IMG/VR virus record: IMGVR_UViG_3300025598_000029
Location: 23,044 to 87,043 of that record
Direction: 5' to 3' (one strand)
Source: a virus
Length of the DNA stretch: 64,000 nucleotides
The translations under genes and the position numbers were made by a program. Every line of letters begins with the position of its first letter. Positions within the stretch are counted from its first letter, which is position 1. This document shows, piece after piece, positions 17,186-24,960 of the stretch. The notes below the pieces were generated by a model. It saw only the letters and a list, made by a program, of their open reading frames with translations, was not told where the DNA came from and did no database searches.

Positions 17186-17419
17186 ATGGCAATTCCAATC
17201 CCAGAAGATCCAATGATAGCTATCAATACTACTAACCGTTTGGCATTTATCCTTGATGGTCAAGTAGTTCATGTTCAAAGTTGCAGTGCTAGAAATGCAG
17301 CAATTATGACAAGCCAACCAATAGTAATTGATATTACAGATCATGAACGCGGCGCTTTTATCCAAGTTGGTCTTGGTTACGATGAAGAAGCCGGTGAATT
17401 TGCGAGTGAATACCGTTAA
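17186..17419 (+). CDS. Small paralogous protein B, 77 aa
   Basis: This is a tandem paralogue of the preceding 79-residue protein, with the same AFILDG strand, central Cys and helix (ARNAAIMTSQPIVIDIT), and an acidic C-terminus. The strong ribosome site AGGAG overlaps the end of the upstream gene. The pair may form a heterodimer; function is unknown. Confidence 0.55.
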   Translation: MAIPIPEDPMIAINTTNRLAFILDGQVVHVQSCSARNAAIMTSQPIVIDITDHERGAFIQVGLGYDEEAGEFASEYR

Positions 17420-17421
17420 AA

Positions 17422-17742
17422 ATGAACGGACAACCAAAGCAAACGCCTTGGGAATTATATTTAGAAAATCTAAAGAATACTTCCGAAGAAACATCTGAAC
17501 AACGCCCAGCTAGACCATGGGATCTATTCAATAAAAAAATTGGTAGAGTAGAAGACGAATTAGCTAGTGAACGCCTTGCAATTTGCAAAGATTGTCCACG
17601 CATTCGTAAGTCATCCATGCTATGTAAAGAATGTGGTTGCTTTATGCCTGGAAAAGTAAAATTACCTAATGCATTCTGTCCAATAGGTAAATGGCAAGCC
17701 GTTGAACAAGAACTAGAGGTTAATGAGGAAGACGAAGAGTAA
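17422..17742 (+). CDS. Small four-cysteine zinc protein (DUF6171-like)
   Basis: The order CKDCP, then CKECGCFM, then FCPIGKW matches a small Cys-rich family that is widespread in Gram-positive bacteria and phages (often annotated DUF6171), with a probable zinc knuckle at about residues 55-90. The N-terminus is Pro/Glu-rich and the C-terminus strongly acidic. The ATG follows the upstream stop by two bases and the stop overlaps the next ATG, so it belongs to the accessory operon. No biochemical role is known to me. Confidence 0.55.
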   Translation: MNGQPKQTPWELYLENLKNTSEETSEQRPARPWDLFNKKIGRVEDELASERLAICKDCPRIRKSSMLCKECGCFMPGKVKLPNAFCPIGKWQAVEQELEVNEEDEE

Positions 17743-18422
17743 TGTCGCGTCAAATCATAAAATACGAAAGTCGTAATGGTTTTATAGATCACATGAGGCC
17801 TATGCTTTCCGTTGTACCTGATTGGTACAAAAAAACAAAAAGATGGGTAACTGACGAAAATGGTCAAGAATGGCCTGGAGTTAAACATTGCATCCCATTC
17901 CTTGAAAGCCTTACGCTCGGTTACACCATAGTTCTTGAAGAAAGTGTATATGTTCAAAGAACAGAAAACGGTGTAATTATACGTTATAATAATCCAAAAG
18001 AACCTGTCGTTAACAATAGGCCAAGTGCAGTAACTGATCCATCACCAGTCCCAGAGGGATATGAAGATGAACATTTTATTTGGTTTGCTAACATAACTGT
18101 AAGACCTCCTGATGGTTATTCATTACTTTACACACACCCATTGAATCGTTGGGATCTACCATTCTTAACAAGCAGTGCGGTGGTAGACGATTATGTAATG
18201 CCCGGTGCTAACATGTCTTTTTTTATTAAAAAAGGTTTTGAAGGTGAAATACCTAAAGGCACCCCTATAGCTCAAGTGATACCATTTAAAAGAGAAGAAT
18301 GGGTAGCTAAATCTACAAAAGGTCTTTGGGACATAGCTGATACTACTGTGAAAGCTCCTATATCTGAGTTGTTGAATGGTCATTATAGAAAAAACTTCTG
18401 GAAGAAGAAGGTGTATAAATAA
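17742..18422 (+). CDS. DUF6065-like protein, copy 1
   Basis: The sequence has PDWYKKT near the start, KHCIPFLESLTLGY, EHFIWF, the phrase PPDGYSLLYTHPLNRWDLPF, and GTPIAQVIPFKREEW. This chain of motifs is found in an uncharacterised family in T4-like cyanophages and marine bacteria (I believe DUF6065). The C-terminal half, with its GFEGEIPKGTPIAQV turn, resembles a jelly-roll of the dUTPase/cupin kind. It is a tandem paralogue of the next gene and overlaps it by one base. It may be a modification-related or surface protein; no enzyme activity can be assigned. Confidence 0.55.
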   Translation: MSRQIIKYESRNGFIDHMRPMLSVVPDWYKKTKRWVTDENGQEWPGVKHCIPFLESLTLGYTIVLEESVYVQRTENGVIIRYNNPKEPVVNNRPSAVTDPSPVPEGYEDEHFIWFANITVRPPDGYSLLYTHPLNRWDLPFLTSSAVVDDYVMPGANMSFFIKKGFEGEIPKGTPIAQVIPFKREEWVAKSTKGLWDIADTTVKAPISELLNGHYRKNFWKKKVYK

Positions 18423-19135
18423 TGTTTAAAAAGAATAATAAAAACGTACTTCATTATGAAGGCTCCCCAACCGTAGAAAAAAAGGGTATAGGAGCTATGG
18501 TTGAAATCGTACCTGATTGGTATAAAAAAACACCAAAGTTTTTAGATAATAAAGATCCAAATAACAATATGCCTGCTATGGGTCTTAAGATGTGTATACC
18601 ATTCTTAGATGCTATGACAACTGGATTTTATATGTCTTTGCCACAAGAAGTTTATGTAGAGCAAACAGAGAATGGACCATCTATCCGTTGCAAACAACAA
18701 CCAATGCCAATTAGCAATAGACCTCCAATGACTACAGACCCAATGCCATCGCCAGCTGGTCATGATGAAGAGCATTTTATTTGGCAAACTCAGTATGCTT
18801 TCCACCTTCCTGAAGGATATAGTGCAATTCTGACACACCCATTTAATAGGTTTGAACTACCATTTATAACATTTACTGGTATTGTAGACGGTGACTTTTT
18901 TATGCATGGCGGCAATATACCTTTTAGTATTAAAAAAGGCTTTGAAGGAGTTATCCCTAAAGGTACTCCAATACTGCAAATTATACCATTCAAAAGAGAA
19001 GACTGGGTAGCTAAAAAGAAAAAAGGAGTATGGAAAAGAAGCATGGAAAACCATCCCGAAAGAAGCTATGATTATCAAGTTGGTTGGTATAGAAAAAATA
19101 TATGGCGTAAAAAAACTTATAAGGTAGAAAGTTAA
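18422..19135 (+). CDS. DUF6065-like protein, copy 2
   Basis: This is a diverged paralogue of the upstream 226-residue protein, sharing PDWYKKTP, KMCIPFLDAMTTGFY, EEHFIW, PEGYSAILTHPFNRFELPF and GTPILQIIPFKREDW. The conserved phrases fall in the same order with the same spacing, so the duplication covered the whole gene. It is markedly AT-rich. Keeping two copies side by side suggests a heteromer or two related substrates. Function is unknown. Confidence 0.55.
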   Translation: MFKKNNKNVLHYEGSPTVEKKGIGAMVEIVPDWYKKTPKFLDNKDPNNNMPAMGLKMCIPFLDAMTTGFYMSLPQEVYVEQTENGPSIRCKQQPMPISNRPPMTTDPMPSPAGHDEEHFIWQTQYAFHLPEGYSAILTHPFNRFELPFITFTGIVDGDFFMHGGNIPFSIKKGFEGVIPKGTPILQIIPFKREDWVAKKKKGVWKRSMENHPERSYDYQVGWYRKNIWRKKTYKVES

Positions 19136-19407
19136 TGTTTAAGAAAAACAAAATATATAATGAAAAGCGTCGTTGGAAAACAATGGTAATCCCTAAGAAC
19201 GATGAGAACCAAACAAGGTACCTTCGTTTTACGGAATCACGCACTGCAACAAGACTGTTCATAGAAAAAGACAAGAATTACAAATTTTATGTTGTCTCTA
19301 GAGGAACTAACCCAGGTAAAGTAAAAGTAGTCGGAATTGCAACAGACATAAAGAGTGCTATCACATTATCTAACCTTGAATTGGAAAAAATCAATAAAGG
19401 TGAATAA
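19135..19407 (+). CDS. Hypothetical basic protein, 90 aa
   Basis: This is a small Lys/Arg-rich protein with alternating beta-like segments (FYVVSRGTNPGKVKVVGIATD) and a C-terminal helix. It overlaps both neighbours by one base, so it is translated within the accessory operon. I do not recognise it. It is AT-rich, like the enzyme genes that follow. Confidence 0.45.
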   Translation: MFKKNKIYNEKRRWKTMVIPKNDENQTRYLRFTESRTATRLFIEKDKNYKFYVVSRGTNPGKVKVVGIATDIKSAITLSNLELEKINKGE

Positions 19408-20111
19408 TGATTTATTCACCTGATAATAACTTTTTATTGTTAAAAAATTATAAAGTTGGTGGGAGCTCATTAGAAATAGCGTTGACCAATATAGTTCCAG
19501 AAAATGCTACTTGCACAGAACTTAAACCTTCAGAGTATGGTCATATGCCAAGAAACCATATATATGATAATATTGAACTAGAAAACCATGCTTCATATTA
19601 TGATATATGTGATATATTCGGTGAAGAAAAAATAAATAATACAATTTCTGTTGTCTTTGTAAGACACCCATATGAGATTGTAGCTTCATGGTATTTTCAT
19701 AAAATGAAAGAATATTGGGGAGAAAAAACCAATGATAATGCTGACCCATTTGAATATGGTGGCGGTTATGACTGGGATGCGTTATCTCTAAAACAAAAAG
19801 ATTATTTAAATAAAATGTTTTTCTATGGAAAAGAAACAGATTTTCGTTCTATTAATAGTACAAAATGGATATATGCACCAAATGGTGAAATACTAGTTGA
19901 TCATGTTCTACGATATGAGAATGGAATAGAAAACGAAATAAATAAAATTTTACCAATGGTTGGGCTGCCAAAGATTACAATACCTTACAAAGCAAAAAGC
20001 AAATACAAACCACAACATATTACCTATAAAAATATGTTTGGCAAACAAGAACTTGAAACTATACAAAAAGAATGGTCTTGGGAATTTGAAATCTTTGGTT
20101 ATGAGCCTTAA
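19407..20111 (+). CDS. Sulfotransferase-family enzyme
   Basis: KVGGSS at residues 16-21 corresponds to the 5'-phosphosulfate (PAPS) binding loop of sulfotransferases, and VRHPYEIVASW at 85-95 to the 3'-phosphate binding region with Arg86 and Ser94. The 234-residue length fits the family. Such enzymes move sulfate from PAPS to a hydroxyl on a sugar, lipid or tyrosine. An APS kinase-like gene, which would make PAPS, lies 1.9 kb downstream in the same operon, so the two probably form a pathway. The acceptor is unknown. The gene is strongly AT-rich (about 32% GC in one line counted), unlike the capsid genes, suggesting separate acquisition. Confidence 0.65.
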   Translation: MIYSPDNNFLLLKNYKVGGSSLEIALTNIVPENATCTELKPSEYGHMPRNHIYDNIELENHASYYDICDIFGEEKINNTISVVFVRHPYEIVASWYFHKMKEYWGEKTNDNADPFEYGGGYDWDALSLKQKDYLNKMFFYGKETDFRSINSTKWIYAPNGEILVDHVLRYENGIENEINKILPMVGLPKITIPYKAKSKYKPQHITYKNMFGKQELETIQKEWSWEFEIFGYEP

Positions 20112-20687
20112 ATGACACTAACTAAGGTTTGGAGCAAATACAATAATCCATTTAATTTTATTAACAAAGGCAACGTAGACGTTGGTAAAATTGCGGATTA
20201 TTTGTTGAGCAAGAATGAAGATAAATACTTTGATGAACGGTTAAATATAATCCACCATCAACATGGTAAAATTCTAATAGTGCAAGATTACCCCAGGAAT
20301 TGGTTCTATCCGGCACCTTTCACGCCAGAATTTGAATGTAAAGATAAAGAACTTTGGGCATTAACTAAACCAATAATCGATAAATTAGAAAAAGACTGCG
20401 ATGGTAAAGCAGCTAAAATATTTTATTTCTTATTGCCAGCTGGAACCAATATCTATATTCATATGGATCTTGGACAATATTTTAGTGCTGTACATAGACA
20501 TCAAATACCGATAATAACTAATCCTCAATGTGAAACATGGGTTGATGGCGAAACTATAAACATGAAGCCAGGGGAAATCTGGGAGATAAATAATGTTAAA
20601 CGCCATGCAGTTGATAACAATGGAACAACACCAAGGATTAATTTAGTTGTGGACATAATGCCTATGTGGGCTATAGAATCAAAATAG
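20112..20687 (+). CDS. Aspartyl/asparaginyl beta-hydroxylase-like 2OG oxygenase
   Basis: His117-x-Asp119 and His165 form a plausible Fe(II) triad, Arg175 can bind 2-oxoglutarate, and YFSAVHRHQIPI and MKPGEIWEINN match the Asp/Asn beta-hydroxylase domain (PF05118 type). These enzymes hydroxylate side chains using O2 and 2-oxoglutarate. The start directly follows the sulfotransferase stop. Relatives are common in cyanophages and freshwater phages, but substrates are unknown. Given its place among fibre genes, a virion protein is a possible target. Confidence 0.7.
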   Translation: MTLTKVWSKYNNPFNFINKGNVDVGKIADYLLSKNEDKYFDERLNIIHHQHGKILIVQDYPRNWFYPAPFTPEFECKDKELWALTKPIIDKLEKDCDGKAAKIFYFLLPAGTNIYIHMDLGQYFSAVHRHQIPIITNPQCETWVDGETINMKPGEIWEINNVKRHAVDNNGTTPRINLVVDIMPMWAIESK

Positions 20688-20697
20688 GAGACAAAAT

Positions 20698-21393
20698 ATG
20701 CTTAGAGAACAATTTGAATTGCCTTTAAATCAAAAAGCATATGATGACGGCTTTTACGAGTTTCGTGGATTGCAAATAGCCATTGGTGAGGGTGTTTATG
20801 CAGAGGCTTATGGAATTGATGTGTTTTTTGAGAACATGTTACTTTTTGTAAAAGAAAAGATTAATTCATTAGAAGGCCTTACCATAATAGACATGTGTGC
20901 TGGATCAGGCATGCTCGGCATAGCAATGGCAATAGAATTCCCCAATTCAGTAATTTATGGTGTAGAGAAATATGAAAAGCCATTTTTTTGGACTACAAAG
21001 AATGCAGATGGTTTTAAAGAGCAAATAAATAAAAGCAATTCTAAATTCATTCCAGTGATGTGTAGTGCTCTTGATTCAATTGATAATCTTAAACATCTTC
21101 ATGGTCAGGTCGATTTTATTCTTGCAGGTTATCCATGCATACCCATCCCAGATGACCTTTCAAAAGTGGATACTCTCCCTTACGATCTAACATCAGTAGC
21201 TGGTGGCGAAGACGGGTTAGATGTTATAAAAGAAATTTTAACCGCATCATCTATTCTTCTAAAAAAAGGTGGAATTTTAGTAACAACTACTCCAGTAAGA
21301 ATGTTTAAACATGTAGAACCATTGCTTGATGACTCAGTGTGGAGCGAAACATTTGAATCACCTCTTGAGTTCATGGTTACAGTTAAAAAATAA
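20698..21393 (+). CDS. HemK/PrmC-like class I methyltransferase
   Basis: Residues 65-71 (DMCAGSG) are the SAM-binding motif I, residue E90 (GVEKYEKP) ends strand 2, and GGEDGLDVIKEIL at 169-181 is a segment typical of PrmC/HemK enzymes, which methylate glutamine in GGQ of release factors. The catalytic NPPY of that family is replaced by AGYPCIP at 143-149, so the target may differ. The N-terminus (GEGVYAEAYGIDVFFENML) also follows the HemK pattern. AGGAG precedes the ATG. It could instead be a small-molecule or nucleic-acid methyltransferase. Confidence 0.6.
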   Translation: MLREQFELPLNQKAYDDGFYEFRGLQIAIGEGVYAEAYGIDVFFENMLLFVKEKINSLEGLTIIDMCAGSGMLGIAMAIEFPNSVIYGVEKYEKPFFWTTKNADGFKEQINKSNSKFIPVMCSALDSIDNLKHLHGQVDFILAGYPCIPIPDDLSKVDTLPYDLTSVAGGEDGLDVIKEILTASSILLKKGGILVTTTPVRMFKHVEPLLDDSVWSETFESPLEFMVTVKK

Positions 21394-21403
21394 AAGGTAA
21401 ATC

Positions 21404-21985
21404 ATGGATGAAATAAAAAGAGAAATATTAGCACCAGGCATCATAAGCTATAGCAATGTAGGAGCAAATATTTCTAATATGGTTCCTGAATGGGAAGAGC
21501 ATGTTAAAAATGGTTCTTTAAATTGGGCTCCACATTCTTATGTTGGAGAAAACATAAATGTTCCAGAAGTTAGAAAAGTAAAGCTTATGGGTATTTCCAA
21601 TGATGGTATAAACGAAATAATAGATAGTATAAGAGAACATTTTGATAATGCTTATAAAGCATACGTAGACGATTATTGTGAAAGGTATCGTACCAATACT
21701 ATTGGATCTGATGCATACCAAATTCTAAAGTATGAAATAGGTCATCATTATAAAGCACATACTGATTGGGATCGTGGTGAGTGGTTTGAAAAAAGAACTT
21801 TTTCTTTAACACATTATCTTAACGATGATTACGAGGGTGGAGAAATTAATTATGTTGAATTTGGTTTAAAAATTAAACCAAAGAAGGGGCAATTGATTAT
21901 TTTCCCTGCACACTTCCCTTATGCACACCAAGTAGAACCAGTTATCAGTGGAGTGCGCTGGGCAATAACAAAATTCTACCACTAA
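21404..21985 (+). CDS. Prolyl-hydroxylase-like 2OG-Fe(II) oxygenase
   Basis: His119-x-Asp121 and His175 are the expected iron ligands and Arg185 the 2-oxoglutarate ligand, in the order and spacing of P4Hc-type oxygenases (YKAHTDWDRG ... THYLNDDYEGGEINY ... GQLIIFP ... YAHQVEPVISGVRW). The THYLND and EGGE phrases are characteristic of the prolyl 4-hydroxylase superfamily. Proteins of this kind hydroxylate proline or lysine in proteins. A Pro-rich FFPP protein is encoded 5 kb upstream on the same strand, which makes a substrate guess possible but unproven. The stop overlaps the APS kinase start. Confidence 0.72.
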   Translation: MDEIKREILAPGIISYSNVGANISNMVPEWEEHVKNGSLNWAPHSYVGENINVPEVRKVKLMGISNDGINEIIDSIREHFDNAYKAYVDDYCERYRTNTIGSDAYQILKYEIGHHYKAHTDWDRGEWFEKRTFSLTHYLNDDYEGGEINYVEFGLKIKPKKGQLIIFPAHFPYAHQVEPVISGVRWAITKFYH

Positions 21986-22404
21986 TGATTATCCAGATTA
22001 TTGGGCTTCCTGGATCAGGTAAGACCGCCCTAGCAAATGGTTTAAAAGAAAAAATACCTGTAATTCATTTAAATGCTGATGAGGTTAGGGCAACAATCAA
22101 TTCAGATCTTGGGTTCTCAAACGATGACAGGGTTGAACAAGCACGCAGGCTTGGTGAGATGGCAAGACTTTTAGAACGCCAAGGTCATAACATAATTGTG
22201 GATTTTGTTTGCCCTACGGAAGAGGCAAGAGAGGCTTTTGGCAAACCAGACATTCTTATCTGGATGGACCGTATCAAAAAAAGCCGTTTTGAGGACACCA
22301 ATACCCTTTGGCAAGACCCAATAAATTACGTTGATTTTATAATCAAAAATGGCTTAACCGTTGAACAAGAAGTAGATTGCATCATTAGTAAATACGGCCT
22401 TTAG
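21985..22404 (+). CDS. APS kinase-like P-loop enzyme
   Basis: GLPGSGKT (7-14) is the P-loop. LNADEVR (29-35) and LGFSNDDRVEQARRLGEMARLL (starting at 42) are the substrate-binding segments of adenylylsulfate kinases, followed by IIVDFVCPTEEAR. With 139 residues it is somewhat shorter than bacterial CysC (about 180-200) but keeps the core. It would phosphorylate APS to PAPS, the donor for the sulfotransferase encoded upstream; ATP sulfurylase would have to come from the host. It is the last gene of the operon and is followed by a hairpin. Confidence 0.65.
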   Translation: MIIQIIGLPGSGKTALANGLKEKIPVIHLNADEVRATINSDLGFSNDDRVEQARRLGEMARLLERQGHNIIVDFVCPTEEAREAFGKPDILIWMDRIKKSRFEDTNTLWQDPINYVDFIIKNGLTVEQEVDCIISKYGL

Positions 22405-22423
22405 ATCCTTACAATGTAAGACC

Positions 22424-22448
22424 CTCTATAACTCAACAGAGTATATAG
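22424..22448 (+). terminator. Hairpin after the accessory operon
   Basis: CTCTATAACTC pairs imperfectly with GAGTATATAG across an AACA loop, 20 bases after the APS kinase stop. There is no U-tract. Together with the -10-like box at 22501 it suggests a transcript boundary between the accessory enzymes and the repeat-protein gene. Confidence 0.35.
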
Positions 22449-22500
22449 TAATCCCTTTCTAGCTTGCTCTTCCCCAAGAATCTAACCATCAAAGATTGCG

Positions 22501-22506
22501 TAATAT
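22501..22506 (+). promoter_or_regulatory. -10 box for a probable leaderless transcript
   Basis: TAATAT ends 6 bases before the ATG at 22513 and no Shine-Dalgarno is present. The helicase promoter at 50380-50408 has the same TAATAT at the same distance from its ATG. The -35 position here (22478-22483) does not match TTGATT, so this promoter is less certain. Confidence 0.35.
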
Positions 22507-22512
22507 AGCATA

Positions 22513-24732
22513 ATGGCCAATAAAAAACCCAAGAATAATATTACTAGAGGGTACCGTTCAACCAATAATAAGGTCATTGAAGGTTGGACTGGTGGTGAGG
22601 GTGGACCACACCCGCCAGAATATAGTAGTAATTATAAGACTATTCTATTTAGTTATTTTGCCACGAACAAAAATGGTAAAGTACCAGAAGGTTGGAGAGG
22701 TGGTCAAGGTCCACATGTCCCACCACCTTATGTAGGACCTAAGAGTAGCTTTACTAGAGCATTCTATTCACCCAATACTGAAGCGTATGAGCTTGGTTGG
22801 AGAGGTGGCTATGGATTCCAAAAACACCTTGATTACTTTAAGAATGCCATCGCTTTGGCCACAATATTGGTTAATAACCAGTCAAAAATCGGTAGAATTA
22901 AACAAGCTTCATCTACGTCTACAAATTTAGCAAAAACCTCAAAAAGTTATATCCAATTAAGATTTGCCATTGCTCTACAAACCTCAGCAATTGTTACTAG
23001 ATACATTAAGTCAAAACTTAAATCTGCAATAGTTAATTATGTTGGTGTTATAAAGAATAGCAAGCGTTTTACAGGTATTCGTCGTGCTACCGCTAATAGC
23101 ATTGGTTACGCAAAAGTTACTAAAATCACAAGACATTTTAGAGTTTCTATAGTTAATCTTGTAAACTTTGCATTCGAAGGCCGCATCGATCGATTCTTTA
23201 GAAAAGCGATTGCTGCCTATACACAATCAGTAATTATTGTCAAACGATCTAGATTCACCCGTACTGCTAAGGCATTGCAAACCTATTTAGCAACTAGTTT
23301 AAAGCCATTTGATCAATATTACAGAAGTGCGATCGCTACTTCAACCAGACTAGTAAATTCTAGTAAAACTTTTAATAGGTTTAGAAAAAGCACTATAACA
23401 AGTATAAACATAGCAAATAGCTATAAAACAATCAAACGTATAAAACAAGCATTAGCTGAATCCACGTTCTTGGTTCGTAATATAAAATCCTACAATAATT
23501 TTAAAAGAGCGTTTGCCACCAGAGTTTCGCTTATTACATCTAAAAATTCTAACATTAGAAGCAAATTAGTTACCGTTACTAGGGTATCTCTTGTAAAGAG
23601 TAGCAGGACATATAATGCCAGAGTCCGTGCTATAGCTATCAATATTGTCAAAACTATTAAAATTGGTAGGTTTATAAGAACCGGTTCAGCTAATGCTATC
23701 AACATAGCAAATTCTTATAGAATTAATGTTCTTTTTAAAAAAGCCATTTCTATGGTTATCAACATAGCACGAGATGGAAAGATCGATCGATTCTACCGTT
23801 ATGCCATAGCTAGAACAACCAATTTGGTTACCACTACTAAACAATCTAGATTTATTAGAGTAGCTAAATCAACCCAAGTAGGCATTACCATTGCAACAAG
23901 AATTGTCGTAGCTAGACGCCTCGCAACAGCTAACCGTGCAATGCTCGTTAAAGTCAGCAAAAACTATGGCAAGAACATAAAAGTTATATTCACAGGGTTA
24001 ACCAAAAATAACAAATTATTTAGATTCACAAGAAGAGCAACGGCAGCAGTCATTAATCTTGCTACTACCAGGAAATTTTCTAGGTTCATTAGAGTTGCTA
24101 AAGTAACTGCAACTAATATTGCATTCGATGGAAAAATTGATCAATTCTATCGTTATGCGATTGCTAGAACTACAGGGCTTATTAAAACCACTAAATTATC
24201 TAGGTTCAATAGGAATGCCAACGCTAATAGAATAAACCTTGCTAGAACCAATAAACGCCGTGCTACCTATATCAAGACTCTATCCACTAATTTGAGTTTT
24301 AATATCAAATCCCATGCATACCGTAAAATTGCCAAGAATATTGTTATATTCATTGGTAAAGTTGTAAGTGGTGGAAAAGTTACACATAAGAATGCTTCAG
24401 TATTGCAGAGCGTATCAGCTACTGTAACCAAGGCAAACAACCGTAAAAAATACGCCACTGCCACGGTTAGCTATGAAATTGGTACTACCAAGGGTAGAAC
24501 TTATCTTAGAAGAGCAATTGCCACAACAGTCGGATTGGTTCGCTATGGACTCAGCCTAGTAATGAATGTAAGATCTATAGAATCTGCCAAGGTTGAGCCA
24601 GTCAACGAGGTCAATTTCTATGTTACACCTAACAACCCAGACGTTGTTGGGGAGTACACATCTGAAAATGACCAGCCTGGTGACTATTCAGAGCCTGTGA
24701 ATAACCTTGGTGAAGATGTAGTACCTACTTAA
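22513..24732 (+). CDS. Very basic 20-residue-repeat protein, 739 aa
   Basis: The N-terminal part has three copies of a GW-GG-GPH-type motif (residues 24-33, 60-69, 95-102). Residues 111 to about 620 are near-perfect 20-residue repeats, about 25 in number, with consensus x-A-I/T-A-x-S/T-x-N-I/L-A/V-x-S/T-x-K-x-x-R-F-x-R. The first eight units keep exactly 20 residues each. Small and hydrophobic residues alternate in the first half and each unit ends in Lys/Arg, giving a very high pI. This suggests a solenoid or fibrous shaft with stacked basic ladders, or a protein that binds nucleic acid or anionic cell-wall polymers. The C-terminus is acidic and Pro-rich. I recognise no named family; position argues for a fibre. 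Confidence 0.55.
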   Translation: MANKKPKNNITRGYRSTNNKVIEGWTGGEGGPHPPEYSSNYKTILFSYFATNKNGKVPEGWRGGQGPHVPPPYVGPKSSFTRAFYSPNTEAYELGWRGGYGFQKHLDYFKNAIALATILVNNQSKIGRIKQASSTSTNLAKTSKSYIQLRFAIALQTSAIVTRYIKSKLKSAIVNYVGVIKNSKRFTGIRRATANSIGYAKVTKITRHFRVSIVNLVNFAFEGRIDRFFRKAIAAYTQSVIIVKRSRFTRTAKALQTYLATSLKPFDQYYRSAIATSTRLVNSSKTFNRFRKSTITSINIANSYKTIKRIKQALAESTFLVRNIKSYNNFKRAFATRVSLITSKNSNIRSKLVTVTRVSLVKSSRTYNARVRAIAINIVKTIKIGRFIRTGSANAINIANSYRINVLFKKAISMVINIARDGKIDRFYRYAIARTTNLVTTTKQSRFIRVAKSTQVGITIATRIVVARRLATANRAMLVKVSKNYGKNIKVIFTGLTKNNKLFRFTRRATAAVINLATTRKFSRFIRVAKVTATNIAFDGKIDQFYRYAIARTTGLIKTTKLSRFNRNANANRINLARTNKRRATYIKTLSTNLSFNIKSHAYRKIAKNIVIFIGKVVSGGKVTHKNASVLQSVSATVTKANNRKKYATATVSYEIGTTKGRTYLRRAIATTVGLVRYGLSLVMNVRSIESAKVEPVNEVNFYVTPNNPDVVGEYTSENDQPGDYSEPVNNLGEDVVPT
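22843..24400 (+). repeat. 60-base coding repeats in the basic repeat protein
   Basis: About 25 units of 60 bases encode the 20-residue repeat. Some units are close copies: those containing GKIDRFYRYAIARTT (near 23,780) and GKIDQFYRYAIARTT (near 24,130), and the related GRIDRFFRKAIA unit (near 23,180), share the word GATCGATTC or a near match. Most others are diverged at DNA level. A few units are one or two residues longer or shorter. Confidence 0.7.
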
Positions 24733-24766
24733 AAACACCATAGATTATAGGATAATTGAGGAAAAT

Positions 24767-24946
24767 ATGTTAACTTTTGCAGTTCTTGATGCTAATAACA
24801 TAGTGGAGAACATCATAGTAGCCGATTCCCTTGAGACAGCAGAATCTGTTACTAGAACAACTTGTATCCAATATGACGAAACAAACCCAGCATATATTGG
24901 CTGGCAATATAACGGAACTACTTTTGTAGATCCAAATGCACAATAA
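24767..24946 (+). CDS. Small fibre-associated protein, 59 aa
   Basis: The pattern FAVLDANNIVENIIVADSLETAE, then a central CIQYDETNPAYIGW and GTTFVDP, is that of a small family found beside fibre genes in many phages. It has an N-terminal beta-alpha unit and a C-terminal Trp-Gly turn and may be a fibre assembly chaperone or cap. GAGGAAAAT precedes the ATG. It is too short to be noticed by length alone, but the motif chain is convincing. The role is inference. Confidence 0.6.
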   Translation: MLTFAVLDANNIVENIIVADSLETAESVTRTTCIQYDETNPAYIGWQYNGTTFVDPNAQ

Positions 24947-24960
24947 GATAAGGAAAAATA

